Assembly (NCBI GenBank): GCA_937926185.1
Contig: CALEYM010000232.1
Location: 1-5,919, forward strand
Reading direction: 5' to 3'
DNA: 5,919 nt
From: an uncultured Bacteroidota bacterium
GTDB taxonomy: Bacteria > Bacteroidota > Bacteroidia > Chitinophagales > Saprospiraceae
Shown here: positions 1-5,919 of the stretch, piece by piece
Layout of the letters: every line of letters begins with the position of its first letter
How positions within the stretch are numbered: the stretch's first letter is position 1
Program-made: the position numbers and the translations under genes
The notes under the pieces: model-generated
What the model was told of the DNA's origin: nothing
Database searches by the model: none
Seen by the model: only the letters and a program-made list of their open reading frames with translations

Positions 1-5
1 ATTGG

Positions 6-42
6 CTAACCAGAAACCCTCTAACCAGTAACCTTCTAACCA
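6..42. repeat. Short 15-base-period tandem repeat in the 3' flank
   Basis: CTAACCA occurs at 6-12, 21-27 and 36-42, exactly 15 bases apart. The full units are CTAACCAGAAACCCT and CTAACCAGTAACCTT, followed by a partial third. The repeat starts four bases beyond the TAA stop and may continue past the window edge. It has no evident hairpin, so it is not a typical rho-independent terminator. Confidence 0.7.
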
Positions 43-46
43 TATT

Positions 47-3000
47 TTATTGTATAACCAACTGCACCGCCCCGATCTGTCCGCTGCTCGTCAGCCGCAG
101 CCAATACACCCCTGGGGGGAAGCCGCTCAGATCGAGTGTTGCGGCGAGTGTGCCATTGACTGGCTCATGCACCTGTTCCAGCAACAAGCGTCCGGCGGTA
201 TCGAAAATATCGGCGCGTAATCTGCCGTCCGGTGCGTTTTTCAAAGTTATGCGGAACATACCGGCGCTGGGGTTGGGTTGTACGGCAAGTCCCCACGCCT
301 GCGAGGGTTCCGCGGTGCCGATCACGTCCACCACCAGATTCTCCACCGCGGTAATACATCCGTTTTCATCGCTCACCCATGCCTGGTAGATGCCGTTGGG
401 CAATCCGGCGAATATGGGCGAGTCCTGGAAAATGATACCATCGAGGCTGTACATCAGGTTGCCGGTACCGCCGGAGGCAGATACGATAATAGTGTCCTTG
501 TTTACTTCTGCAATAGCGATCAGCGGCAGCGGATCAAAAAGCGTAAAGGCGACGTGCACGGTATCGCCGGTAAAATCGGCCACGATCAGGGTGTAAGTGC
601 CAGCGGGTAAATCCGATACCGGACCCTGGATCAGGTATGGCGGAATTCCACCGCTTGTATTGACGAGCACGCTACCGTCGGCATACCCGGTACAGGAAGG
701 ATTTGTCGGAACTACGCTGGCTACGAGGCCAAAATATTCAACGGTAAATTGGGCGGAGGTGGTACAGCCGTTGGCATCCGTCACTACCACGGTATATTCG
801 CCGTTGGGTAAATTGTCGAAAGTGCCCGCGGGTTGCTGGGCCCCGCCGTTCAGGCTGTACGTGTAGGGCAATGTGCCGCCGCCGGCAAATACCTGTACAT
901 CGTTTTTTACAATGGCAGTACCGGCAACCAATGGATCCGGCTCTGTTACGTTGATAGCCTGCAGCGTAACTGTCGTATCGACTGCATCTTTTATACTAAC
1001 CGAATGTATGCCGGCGCCTACGCCTGTAAAAATGCTGTCGGTCTGAAAAGCGCCGCCGTCGAGGCTGTATTGATAGGGTGGAATGCCGCCGCCCGGGAAC
1101 ACGATCAACTGACCTGTCTGGCCAAAACAGGCGATGCCTTCGACCAGGACTTCCAGTATTTTAAGCGGCGGTACAGCTATAACGGCGGTGGCGGTAGCTG
1201 TACAACCGTTAGCATCGCGCACCGTAACGGTGTAATCGCCGTTGGCCAGATTGCCAAAGGTATTTCCCACCTGGAAGTTTTCGCCGTCGATGCTGTATTG
1301 CAGGGCGCCGGCGCCGCCCGAGGCTGTCACCGTCAGTATATTCAGATTATCGTCGGCGCTAACGGTCAATGCTGGTGGGTCAGTCACTGTCACGGCATTC
1401 GTAGTGGCGGTATTGCCCGAATCGTCTTTCACAACTACAGTGTAGGTGCCGGCTGCTAAACCGGAAAAGAGGCTATCCTGCTGAAAATCAACGCCATTCA
1501 GGCTATAGGTATAGGGTGCGACCCCGCCGGCTGCTTTTGCTGAAATCACGGCCTTGTTATCGCCGGAACACGGATTCAGGCTGGAAATTTTTAGCTCGGC
1601 TAACAACTGGTCTACGGCCACGGCCGCCTCGGCAGTAGCCGTACAGCCATTGGCGTCACGCACCGTGATGGTGTAAAAACCGTTGGGCTGGTTTTCAAAA
1701 AAGTTGCTGCTCTGATAATTTTGGCCGTCGAGGCTGTATTCCAAAACACCTGTGCCGCCCGAAGCCGTTACCGTAATATCGTCGTCGGTTACGGCGCTTG
1801 TCACCTGGATAGCCGGCGGGTCGCTCAGGATCACGGCGTTGGAGGTGGTCGTATTGCCGGAGTCGTCTTTTACGGTAACGGTGTACGTCCCGGCAGACAA
1901 GCCGCCGAATTCATTTTCTGTCTGATAATCAACACCGTTTAAACTATAGGTAAGCGGCGGTACGCCGCCGGTAGCCGCGGCAGCGATCGCGCCGTTGGCG
2001 CCGCCGGCACAAGCGACCGGGGAGGAAACATCGGCCTGAACTGCCAGTGGAGGCACCTCCACCAAGGCGCTGCCGGTGGCGGTACAGCCGTTGGCGTCGC
2101 GTACGGTGACCGTATAATTGCCATTGGGCAAATTCAGAAATACGTTGCCGGATTGGAAGTTTTGTCCATCGATACTGTATTCCAGTGCACCGCTACCGCC
2201 GGATGCCAGCACGGTGATGTCGTCGAATGTTACATCGGTGATAAAAAGCAGTAAAGGTGGATCGATAAGGGTGACAATGCCGGATTCGGCGGTAAAGCCG
2301 TTTTGGTCGCTTACCACAACGGTGTATTCGCCTGCTACCAAGTTGCCGAATGTATTACCCGGTTGTACAGGACTGCCGTTCAGGCTGTATTGGAACGGTG
2401 GCGTTCCGCCTGTTACGGAAACGGTGATCTGCCCTTCGCTGCCGCCGTTACACAGTACGCCGGCGCTTATTCCGGCTGTTACCACGAGATCGTTTTGCAA
2501 AATCCGGATGCGAAAAACCGAATCGTGCACCCAGGCATTGGAACCGGTATCCAGCGCGTCGAAACGGAACGAATCGGCCGTGGCGGCATCCGCGTTGTGC
2601 GTATAGCTGACCGAGCCGGCCAGAATATCGTCTTGGGTAAACGTGCCGCCGATGCCCAAGGGCAACCCGTCCAGTGTCAGTACGCCGTGTTCGGGCGCCG
2701 AAAGCAGGGTGAAAATACCCTCGTCGGCATTCCCGCTGTTAATATGCAGGAACAGGTTCGCAACGCCGATATCGCCCGATCCGCCCACCAGCACGGTGAG
2801 CGGTTCATTCACCAGCAACTGGCCGGCCGGCACCGTATCTGAAAAACATACGTCCAGACTCCAGGCGGTGATGGCCCCGCCGTCTTCGGGAAAATTATCG
2901 GTTATTTCGAGGATCCAGGCGCCCTGCGCGCTCCGGTTGTCGAAACGGTTCAGCATTTCCAGGGCTTGGTAAGCGCCGTTCAAAGCGGGAAGATCATCGC

Positions 3001-5836
3001 AGGTGTTTTCCAATTCGGCGGCGGTTTTTATCGCCTCGTCGTCGAAAGTGAGGTCGAGGTTGTCGCCGTTGCAACCGCTGGAAGTGACGGGGAATCCAGG
3101 CTGATCGAACAATACAGCCGATTCGCCCCAGGGCGATATCAGCCGCGCGGCCAGATCGCCTACCCAGGTATGGTCGGCCTGCACACTTATATTCAGGTCC
3201 ACAATGACCCGGTCATTTGGAATGTCGAGCGTAGAAGCGACCATAGAAATATCGTTGTCCGGAATATCGACCGGGACGTCGTTGCTGGTAAAATTAAATC
3301 CACATTCCGGCCGGCCTGTTTGAAAGGCGAATACGGCAGAAAAAGGACTTTGGCCACAGGCATTTACAGCCATTACCCGCCAATAATACACGGCGGCAGT
3401 ATCCAGGCCGCCGGGCATTGCTGCTGTTTGCGTAAGCATTTGATCATAAACCACAAAGGTGGAGTCGAACGAAGGGTTTATAGATACCTGCACCTGGTAG
3501 AATTGTACATCGGGAATAGCCGCCCAGGTCAGGGATTGGTTCGGTAATGCATTTCCGGCGCCGTCTGCCGGACTGATTAAAACCGGGATGCCGGGGGCTT
3601 CATCGAGCACCACCAAATCAACCGTACGGGTTCTGGTGATCGTGTCGCCGCTCCCTTCGATGGTCAGGGAGTAAACGCCGGGTACGGTTAAACCGGAGAG
3701 GATGATTTCAACGTTGTCATCGGGTATTACCGGGTTGGGGTTGATTTGTACGTTTGCGCCGGGCGGCGCGCCGGTTACTGACAGTTCAACGGGATCGGAA
3801 AAGCCGCTGATGCCGGTTATCGTGGCGGTGAGTTGAAGGTTTTCACCACTGCACACCTGAACTGAATTGGCAGAAAGGTTCAGCAGAAAAGTAGGAGACA
3901 AGGGTGGCGCGATTACAAAATTTTCATTGGAAATATCAAAAAACACGTTTCCAACGGCCTGTACCATGATGCGGCAACTATCCGAAACCTGATTGGGTAC
4001 ATCAATGACAGCGGAGCCGTTGTTGGGCAATCCGTCGGCCAGCACTACGGGATAAGTGTAACCGCCGTCGGTAGAGAGCAAAATCCGCACCTGCGCACAA
4101 TTCACCGGCGCAAGGTTTGTGCTGGCGATGTCCCAGGTCACGGTTTTGCTTTCGCCCACGTACCAAATTGCCGGGATATCCGGGTTTGTCACGACAAAGG
4201 GCCCGGCCGTGCCGGCCACCGTAAGCGTCATATTGTCTTCCCCTGTACAACCGCCGCCGATGAAGTTATCGCGGGCGGTGACCCGGAAGTTCAGGGTACG
4301 CGCCACGCCGGGCAGTTGCTCCCATTCAGGGTCGGCATTGGCGATCAAATCTTCCAGGCGCGGGAAGTACCTTGTTGGGGAAATGGAAGGAAAGAAAGAG
4401 CGGAATAAAGGCCCGGCGGTGCTGCCAGCCACAGGCGGTGCGGGCGCCTGCTGGTTGTCCATTTGTTCCCAGCAGTAGGTGAGCGGGTGGCCGTTCGCGT
4501 CGTTGCCGGTTGCCGTTAAAGCAAAGGGTGTGGATTTGGGGATGACATAATCCGGGCCGGCGTTTATCGTCGGGGCGGCGTTGCCTACGTTCACCTTGAC
4601 CGGGCACACGTTGCCCTGGCCGGCTGAAATATACGCGCCGATTTCCTGCAGGCTGGTCGCGTGGAAATAGGCGTCGCTGTTCGGTTGCACGTTAGGGTCG
4701 CAGACGCCGGCATACGCCATGATGGTGGTGCCGCTGCCGGGTTCAAAAGCCGTTCCGGCATTGATATTGCCGTCGCAGGTATTGTTGAAGCTGTGGTTGG
4801 CGCCAAATTGATGGCCTATTTCATGCGCTACATAGTCAATGTCGAAGGGATCGCCAACGGGCTGACTGATACCTGTTACGCCGCGGGCTTTGACCGAGTT
4901 TCCGCACACGACACCGAGGCTGGCGACGCCGCCGCCGGAAGTGCCGAAAACATGTCCGATGTCATAATTGGCAGAGCCGATGACAGAATTGCATTTATTT
5001 TGATTCTGGTTCAGCATGGCAGTGGGGTTGCCGTTTGAATAGCCGTCGGTGGCGGGGTCGAGAAATACGAGCAGGTTATTGTTGTTCACAAGTTTAAGGG
5101 TGGTGGCAAAGTCCCGCTCATAGACATCGTTTACCCGGTTGATCGTGGTGTTCATGGCTGCCAGCGCCAGGGCAACGGTTCCGCCGTGAAAAGCGGCGTA
5201 TTCCCCCGTGCAGGCCAGGGCCAGCCGATATTGTCGGAACATACAATCGGCGGCGCCATCGGGTGTGCTGCCGTTTATTTTGTCGGTCAAAATCGTAGTG
5301 CCGTCCACTTCACAGTGAAACGGCTCTTTTTTACTTTGAAAATCGTGTTTAAAATAAACGACGTAATGTTCCCGGTCGCCGCGTTGGTAAGGATCGATAA
5401 ACGTGGCGCCCCGCCGTTCCGATTGTACCAGGGCATGAAATCCGTGCGGCGTCAGGTCGCATTTGAGCGTGGCGGACGGATCGTCGATGCCCGTGCCGGT
5501 GTAGCAGCGGATATCCGGGAACTTGGCTTGCAGGCCGGCTTCCATTACCGGCGATTCGCTGAGCCGGAAGCGTTCCCATCTACCGTCGGGCATGGGCAGC
5601 GCGAGTATCGTTTCATTATCGGCGCCCGCTGAAGTAAATCGTTCAGGCGCATTAGCGAGTACCGGCTGTAATTGGGAAAGATCGAGCCGGACCGTGCGAT
5701 ACTTATTTGGGATTATGTCGCGCCGGGCGCCGTTTTGCCGGGGAATGTTTTGTTCGGGAAAGTCGGACCAAAGGGATTGAGCGTTCGCGAGCGCGGTTTG
5801 CGCCATCAGCAGAACGCAGAGTAATTTTTTTACCAT
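47..5836 (-). CDS. Secreted multidomain M12B-like zinc metalloprotease with P domain, SprB-like repeats and type IX secretion sorting domain
   Basis: Complete 1929-residue reading frame ending in TAA. The ATG at 5836 is chosen because it opens directly into a signal peptide (MVKKLLCVLL, then a cleavage-like ANA/Q site at 19/20) and no ATG lies in frame upstream. Domains by residue: propeptide-like 20-199; metzincin protease about 200-412 with H338, E339, H342, G345, H348 and Met-turn M373; PKD/Ig-like modules about 421-541, 546-643 and 650-745; fibronectin III-like about 747-841; P/Homo B domain about 845-1000; cadherin/CSPG-like about 1001-1113; ten SprB-like repeats 1118-1839; T9SS C-terminal domain about 1846-1929. 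Established for these families: zinc-dependent endopeptidases, with T9SS cargo exported across the outer membrane and anchored or released. Inferred: a surface or extracellular protease carried on an adhesive stalk. The substrate is unknown. All active-site motif residues are present and there is no frameshift. No neighbouring gene is visible, so operon membership cannot be judged. Confidence 0.95.
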   Translation of the reverse strand: MVKKLLCVLLMAQTALANAQSLWSDFPEQNIPRQNGARRDIIPNKYRTVRLDLSQLQPVLANAPERFTSAGADNETILALPMPDGRWERFRLSESPVMEAGLQAKFPDIRCYTGTGIDDPSATLKCDLTPHGFHALVQSERRGATFIDPYQRGDREHYVVYFKHDFQSKKEPFHCEVDGTTILTDKINGSTPDGAADCMFRQYRLALACTGEYAAFHGGTVALALAAMNTTINRVNDVYERDFATTLKLVNNNNLLVFLDPATDGYSNGNPTAMLNQNQNKCNSVIGSANYDIGHVFGTSGGGVASLGVVCGNSVKARGVTGISQPVGDPFDIDYVAHEIGHQFGANHSFNNTCDGNINAGTAFEPGSGTTIMAYAGVCDPNVQPNSDAYFHATSLQEIGAYISAGQGNVCPVKVNVGNAAPTINAGPDYVIPKSTPFALTATGNDANGHPLTYCWEQMDNQQAPAPPVAGSTAGPLFRSFFPSISPTRYFPRLEDLIANADPEWEQLPGVARTLNFRVTARDNFIGGGCTGEDNMTLTVAGTAGPFVVTNPDIPAIWYVGESKTVTWDIASTNLAPVNCAQVRILLSTDGGYTYPVVLADGLPNNGSAVIDVPNQVSDSCRIMVQAVGNVFFDISNENFVIAPPLSPTFLLNLSANSVQVCSGENLQLTATITGISGFSDPVELSVTGAPPGANVQINPNPVIPDDNVEIILSGLTVPGVYSLTIEGSGDTITRTRTVDLVVLDEAPGIPVLISPADGAGNALPNQSLTWAAIPDVQFYQVQVSINPSFDSTFVVYDQMLTQTAAMPGGLDTAAVYYWRVMAVNACGQSPFSAVFAFQTGRPECGFNFTSNDVPVDIPDNDISMVASTLDIPNDRVIVDLNISVQADHTWVGDLAARLISPWGESAVLFDQPGFPVTSSGCNGDNLDLTFDDEAIKTAAELENTCDDLPALNGAYQALEMLNRFDNRSAQGAWILEITDNFPEDGGAITAWSLDVCFSDTVPAGQLLVNEPLTVLVGGSGDIGVANLFLHINSGNADEGIFTLLSAPEHGVLTLDGLPLGIGGTFTQDDILAGSVSYTHNADAATADSFRFDALDTGSNAWVHDSVFRIRILQNDLVVTAGISAGVLCNGGSEGQITVSVTGGTPPFQYSLNGSPVQPGNTFGNLVAGEYTVVVSDQNGFTAESGIVTLIDPPLLLFITDVTFDDITVLASGGSGALEYSIDGQNFQSGNVFLNLPNGNYTVTVRDANGCTATGSALVEVPPLAVQADVSSPVACAGGANGAIAAAATGGVPPLTYSLNGVDYQTENEFGGLSAGTYTVTVKDDSGNTTTSNAVILSDPPAIQVTSAVTDDDITVTASGGTGVLEYSLDGQNYQSSNFFENQPNGFYTITVRDANGCTATAEAAVAVDQLLAELKISSLNPCSGDNKAVISAKAAGGVAPYTYSLNGVDFQQDSLFSGLAAGTYTVVVKDDSGNTATTNAVTVTDPPALTVSADDNLNILTVTASGGAGALQYSIDGENFQVGNTFGNLANGDYTVTVRDANGCTATATAVIAVPPLKILEVLVEGIACFGQTGQLIVFPGGGIPPYQYSLDGGAFQTDSIFTGVGAGIHSVSIKDAVDTTVTLQAINVTEPDPLVAGTAIVKNDVQVFAGGGTLPYTYSLNGGAQQPAGTFDNLPNGEYTVVVTDANGCTTSAQFTVEYFGLVASVVPTNPSCTGYADGSVLVNTSGGIPPYLIQGPVSDLPAGTYTLIVADFTGDTVHVAFTLFDPLPLIAIAEVNKDTIIVSASGGTGNLMYSLDGIIFQDSPIFAGLPNGIYQAWVSDENGCITAVENLVVDVIGTAEPSQAWGLAVQPNPSAGMFRITLKNAPDGRLRADIFDTAGRLLLEQVHEPVNGTLAATLDLSGFPPGVYWLRLTSSGQIGAVQLVIQ
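50..301 (-). other. Type IX secretion (Por) C-terminal sorting domain (residues about 1846-1929)
   Basis: The last 84 residues have the standard T9SS type A sorting-domain pattern: VQPNPSAGMFRITL, ADIFDTAGRLL, LDLSGFPPGVYWLRL and a final VQLVIQ strand just before the stop. In known systems this domain directs the protein through the outer membrane and is removed on anchoring or release by the PorU sortase. Its presence implies that the host has a T9SS, although no T9SS gene is in the window. Confidence 0.95.
320..2485 (-). repeat. Array of ten SprB-like repeats as five alternating A-B pairs (residues 1118-1839)
   Basis: Five in-frame units occupy 2045-2485, 1604-2044, 1163-1603, 725-1162 and 320-724. 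The first three are 147 residues (441 bases) each, the fourth 146 and the last about 135. Each unit has an A half (Cys-x-GG-like start, GG-PP-YSLNG core, AGTYTV strand, DPP end) and a B half (ITVTASGG start, YSIDGQNFQ core, LPNGNYTVTV strand, RDANGC end). These match the SprB repeat family named from the Flavobacterium johnsoniae gliding adhesin. Units are similar in protein but use different synonymous codons, so they are not recent copies. The likely role is an extended beta-rich stalk or adhesive surface. Confidence 0.88.
2498..2836 (-). other. Cadherin/CSPG-like module (residues about 1001-1113)
   Basis: The stretch contains IFTLLSAPEHGVLTLDGLPL, then FTQDDILAGSVSYTHN and DSFRFDALD. This resembles CSPG/Cadherin_3-type repeats (the 'GxL...G..l..F.Q.Di..g.v.Y.H' pattern). 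It sits between the P domain and the SprB-like array and is probably a single structural or adhesive unit. Confidence 0.65.
2837..3304 (-). other. P/Homo B (proprotein convertase P) domain (residues about 845-1000)
   Basis: Recognised from the order of the motifs VPVDIPDND, VIVDLNISVQADHTWVGDL, ARLISPWGESAVLF, GAWILEITDNFPEDGGAITAW and SLDVCF. These follow the P-domain pattern: interface strand, 'HTW-GDL', 'L-SP-G', then 'G-W-L-I-D---D-G-I--W-L'. P domains were first defined next to subtilisin-type convertases, where they stabilise the protease. In Bacteroidota they also occur in metalloproteases and other T9SS cargo. Here it is separated from the catalytic domain by about 430 residues, so a direct stabilising role is uncertain. 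Confidence 0.88.
3314..3598 (-). other. Fibronectin type III-like module (residues about 747-841)
   Basis: The segment starts APGIPVLISPADGA, has the strand-B-like SLTWAAIPDVQFYQVQVS and the strand-F-like AVYYWRVMAVNACG, and ends AFQT. The conserved Trp and the YYWRV-type strand fit the fibronectin III-like modules common in T9SS-exported proteins. It directly precedes the P domain, and its role is probably spacing. Confidence 0.7.
3602..4201 (-). other. Two further Ig-like beta modules (residues about 546-643 and 650-745)
   Basis: The first module carries VGESKTVTWDIAST, then VRILLSTDGGYTYP and SCRIMVQAVGNVFFDISN, a signature often found directly after this protease type. The second (3602-3889) begins after a proline-rich linker (APPLSP) and has the strand pattern of an Ig-like or C-terminal adhesion module, including ELSVTGAPPGANV and VPGVYSLTIEGSG. 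Both are probably spacers or substrate-positioning modules; no catalytic motif is visible. Confidence 0.55.
4214..4576 (-). other. PKD/Ig-like beta-sandwich module (residues about 421-541)
   Basis: The segment begins APTINAGPDYVIPKSTPF, continues with LTATGNDANGHPLTYCWEQ and ends in LNFRVTARDN. This is the pattern of PKD/REJ-like modules that follow the protease in Bacteroidota metalloproteases of this type. It has a long insertion (residues about 462-508) rich in Pro, Phe and Arg between the middle strands. It is likely structural; exact domain family and boundaries are uncertain. Confidence 0.6.
4601..5239 (-). other. Metzincin zinc protease domain, reprolysin/M12B-like (residues about 200-412)
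   Basis: The zinc-binding motif HExxHxxGxxH is intact at residues 338-348 (HEIGHQFGANH, 4793-4825). H338, H342 and H348 are the predicted zinc ligands and E339 the catalytic base. The metzincin Met-turn is in TIMAYAG with M373 (4718-4720), 25 residues after the third histidine. The domain opens with a strand (RQYRLALACTGEYAAF) followed by a helix containing TTINRVNDVYERDF, as in reprolysin-like bacterial peptidases. Cysteines at 198, 209, 282, 311, 354, 379 and 411 suggest disulfides suited to an extracellular enzyme. Family assignment rests on motif recognition; astacin- or serralysin-type subfamilies fit less well. Confidence 0.9.
5240..5779 (-). other. Propeptide-like N-terminal region (residues 20-199)
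   Basis: This stretch lies between the signal peptide and the start of the catalytic fold, the usual place for the prodomain of secreted metzincins. It looks globular, with a cysteine pair (C111, C126) and a strand-rich segment around residues 130-165 (HGFHALV, ATFIDPY, HYVVYFKHDF). No classical reprolysin cysteine-switch sequence is recognisable, so the latency mechanism, if there is one, is not evident. The boundary with the protease near residue 199 is approximate. Confidence 0.55.
5780..5836 (-). other. Sec signal peptide (residues 1-19)
   Basis: The N-terminus has a short basic region (K3, K4), a hydrophobic core (residues 5-16) and an A-x-A signal peptidase I site at A17-N18-A19, with mature Q20 following. 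The cysteine at position 7 is too early and in the wrong context for a lipobox, so a lipoprotein is unlikely. Type IX cargo requires Sec export first, which agrees with the C-terminal sorting domain. Confidence 0.9.
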
Positions 5837-5895
5837 ACCGGATTCGATTTGAGCAATGGATGAAGGCGGACTTGAGGTTCAGGTTTTCCTTCCTG
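5837..5895 (-). promoter_or_regulatory. Leader without a Shine-Dalgarno sequence
   Basis: The 18 bases before the ATG (GCTCAAATCGAATCCGGT) contain no AGGAGG-like ribosome-binding site, which is usual in Bacteroidota. The only purine-rich stretch, AGGAAGGAAAA (5884-5894), is about 47 bases from the start codon. That is too far to act as a ribosome-binding site, and it falls near the expected transcription start. No riboswitch-like structure was recognised. Confidence 0.4.
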
Positions 5896-5903
5896 CAAAG
5901 TAA
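5896..5903 (-). promoter_or_regulatory. Probable Bacteroidota -7 promoter box (TTACTTTG)
   Basis: On the transcribed strand TTACTTTG stands 59 bases upstream of the ATG and matches the TAnnTTTG consensus at all but one fixed base (T for A at position 2). A start site a few bases downstream would give a leader of about 50 bases. The matching -33 element (TTG) would lie just beyond the window edge, so the promoter is only half visible. Confidence 0.45.
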
Positions 5904-5919
5904 AGCGCCCGGCAACAGA

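Noticed and set aside
1..46. Rho-independent terminator after the stop codon
   Set aside because: No GC-rich inverted repeat followed by a T-tract on the transcribed strand; the visible structure is a direct repeat.
833..1459. A 208-codon open frame on the plus strand, and similar long plus-strand frames at 2303-2842, 2118-2606 and 2966-3547
   Set aside because: They lie wholly antisense to the long gene, recur over its repeats, show no coherent domain or signal, and are explained by the codon bias of the real frame.
320..2485. Regularly spaced repeats as a possible CRISPR array
   Set aside because: The period is 441 bases, copies are diverged at synonymous sites, and the whole stretch is an open reading frame encoding SprB-like domains.
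4002..4607. Minus-strand open frames overlapping the protease region in other frames
   Set aside because: Low-complexity Arg/Pro/Gly-rich translations, out of frame with an intact conserved domain; shadow frames.
5373..5384. RGD tripeptide (residues 152-154) as a possible integrin-binding motif
   Set aside because: It occurs in the propeptide-like region of a bacterial protein with no supporting context; a tripeptide of this kind is expected by chance.
5810..5836. Possible lipoprotein signal because of C7 after LL
   Set aside because: The cysteine comes only six residues in, before a full hydrophobic core, whereas a good A-x-A signal peptidase I site follows at 17-19.

Overview
The window holds one complete gene on the minus strand. 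It encodes a 1929-residue secreted, multidomain metalloprotease-adhesin and fills about 98% of the sequence. The gene organisation points to a member of the phylum Bacteroidota. The C-terminus is a type IX secretion (Por) sorting domain, SprB-type repeats precede it, the start lacks a Shine-Dalgarno sequence, and a TTACTTTG box upstream resembles the Bacteroidota -7 promoter element. The moderately high GC and the protein architecture would suit Saprospiria or Chitinophagia-like lineages, but that narrower placement is inference.

Layout in the direction of transcription (high to low coordinates): 5919-5837 is an 83-base leader with a probable -7 box. 5836-47 is the coding sequence, which encodes in order: Sec signal peptide, propeptide-like region, metzincin (M12B/reprolysin-like) zinc protease with HEIGHQFGANH and a Met-turn, three Ig/PKD-like modules, a fibronectin III-like module, a P/Homo B (proprotein convertase) domain, a cadherin/CSPG-like module, ten SprB-like repeats arranged as five A-B pairs, and the T9SS sorting domain. 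46-1 is a short 3' flank with a 15-base-period repeat.

The protein is expected to cross the inner membrane by Sec and the outer membrane by the type IX system, and then to be anchored on the cell surface or released. The repeats would form a stalk or adhesive region, with the protease at the far end from the anchor. No second gene, RNA gene, CRISPR array or mobile element is supported. The most notable feature is the repeat array: an alternating dimeric super-repeat with an almost exact 147-residue (441-base) period, in which each half carries a single cysteine at opposite ends. I found no evidence of a new multi-gene system; the adjacent genes lie outside the window.
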